From Fagopyrum homotropicum (lineage: Eukaryota; Streptophyta; Magnoliopsida; Caryophyllales; Polygonaceae): 64,000 nt of DNA. A model generated the notes under the pieces. It was not told the DNA's origin. It saw only the letters and a program-made list of their open reading frames with translations, and searched no databases. The position numbers and the translations under genes are program-made. This document shows, piece by piece, positions 63,228 to 64,000 of the stretch; positions within the stretch are counted from its first letter, which is position 1, and every line of letters starts with the position of its first letter. The stretch spans positions 114,064,242-114,128,241 of the forward strand of contig BSWB01000006.1 of NCBI GenBank assembly GCA_033239125.1, given 5' to 3'.

Positions 63228-64000
63228 GTGATGATGTCAACAGAGACTTCTGAAAATCCAGTTCTTCGATCTGAGTTCACTACATTGGAAGGAGAAGGCA
63301 CCGATCCACCTCAGAAAGCACCCCCAGTCGTGGAGCTAAAACCGCTTCCGAGCCACTTGAGGTATGCTTTCCTTGGTCCGGATTCTACTTATTCCGTTAT
63401 CATTAGTGCTTCCCTATCTGAAACTGAATTATCTAAACTAATGCTTGTTCTGAGGAAACATCGAAAGGCTTTGGGTTATACTGTTGATGATCTTGTTGGT
63501 ATTAAGCCTTCTTTCTACATGCATAAGATACTAATGGAAGACGATCATAAGACTTCACGGGAACCTCAAAGACGATTAAATCCGATCATGAAAGAGGTTT
63601 GAAGGAGATTCTTAAGTTGTTGGATGCAGGTATCATATTTCCCATATCGGATAGCAAAAGGGTGAGCCCGGTGCATGTAGCTCCGAAGAAAGGATGGATG
63701 ACCGTTGTGACGAATAAGAACAACGAGTTGATTTCAACTAGGACCGTTACATGCTGGAGGATGTGCATTGATTATAGGAAGCAGAATGTGGCCACTCGGA
63801 AGGACCATTTTCCGCTTCCCTTCATCGACCAAATGCTCGAACGGTTCGCTCAACACTCTCATTTTTTGCTATTTAGATGGATATAGTGGCTTCTTTCAGA
63901 TTCCTATCCATCCGGATGATCAAGAGAAGACCACTTTTACTTGTCCATGGGGGACATTCACTTATAGGAGGATGCCATTCGGATTGTGTAATGCACCTGC
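63228..64000 (+). pseudogene. Element E RT N-terminal part, runs off the window
   Basis: [15 protein letters not shown] to NPIMKEV, then a small deletion makes a stop near 63600. The frame resumes with [16 protein letters not shown] and [10 protein letters not shown] six-T run near 63860-63865, where B has five Ts, shifts the frame again at the same spot as in A. The next frame reads [10 protein letters not shown] and beyond. The RT catalytic motif lies past the window end. Confidence 0.88.

Overview
The window looks like plant heterochromatin built almost entirely of nested LTR retrotransposons. I see no intact host gene, no tRNA or rRNA gene and nothing bacterial. The evidence is plant retroelement lineages with their usual primer-binding sites: long-LTR Ty3/gypsy of Athila type with an 18-nt tRNA-Asp-type PBS, and Ty1/copia of SIRE type with a Met-initiator-type PBS and an env-position ORF. 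There is also a MULE transposase with an intron-bearing Ulp1-like gene. I cannot name the species.

Layout. Element A (Athila-like, plus strand) runs 1-3482 and resumes at 17158-23606. Element B (Athila-like, minus strand, 3483-17152) is inserted in A's polyprotein and flanked by the 5-bp duplication GGATT. A itself sits in the RNase H region of element D (Athila-like, plus, 23607-29334 visible), which has no integrase but carries a third ORF with one in-frame TAG. D sits in the first LTR of F (29335-35496), a tandem LTR-internal-LTR array of a small non-autonomous element with three internal units. F sits in the 3' UTR of a SIRE-like copia. Copia G1 (plus, 35813-45084) and an inverted partial copia G2 (minus, 45085-50057) follow. 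G2 abuts a decayed MULE region (50058-57054) with a Ulp1-like gene on plus and a transposase on minus. That region is invaded by a solo LTR (51308-53293) and a related LTR (57055-58781). The second LTR is cut by element E (Athila-like relative of D, 58782 to beyond the window end).

Most interesting signal. Each Athila-like subfamily carries its own 12-bp palindrome around a shared centre CGGCCG (or CGACCG): AATCGGCCGATT in B, CCACGGCCGTGG in A and in an odd internal LTR of B, CCTCGRCCGAGG in D and E. The boxes come as half site, full site, half site, often with centres 21-24 bp apart. They recur in the same compartments: LTR upstream of the TATA, LTR leader, 3' UTR next to a second TATA, and a fast-evolving protease-RT linker whose protein sequence is not conserved. 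The unrelated copia elements carry a different palindrome, TCAAGGCCTTGA, in pairs about 21 bp apart and in equivalent compartments. D and the copia also both carry a third ORF with a similar short motif around IFGFP/IFGLP. I propose, as inference, an element-specific cis-box system, possibly read by the third-ORF protein.

Other shared structure includes a covarying hairpin before the Athila polypurine tract, four GAGACYTACCCGGT motifs per Athila LTR, a conserved block after the pol stop, and a strand-matched GGTATGA intron repeat in the MULE region.
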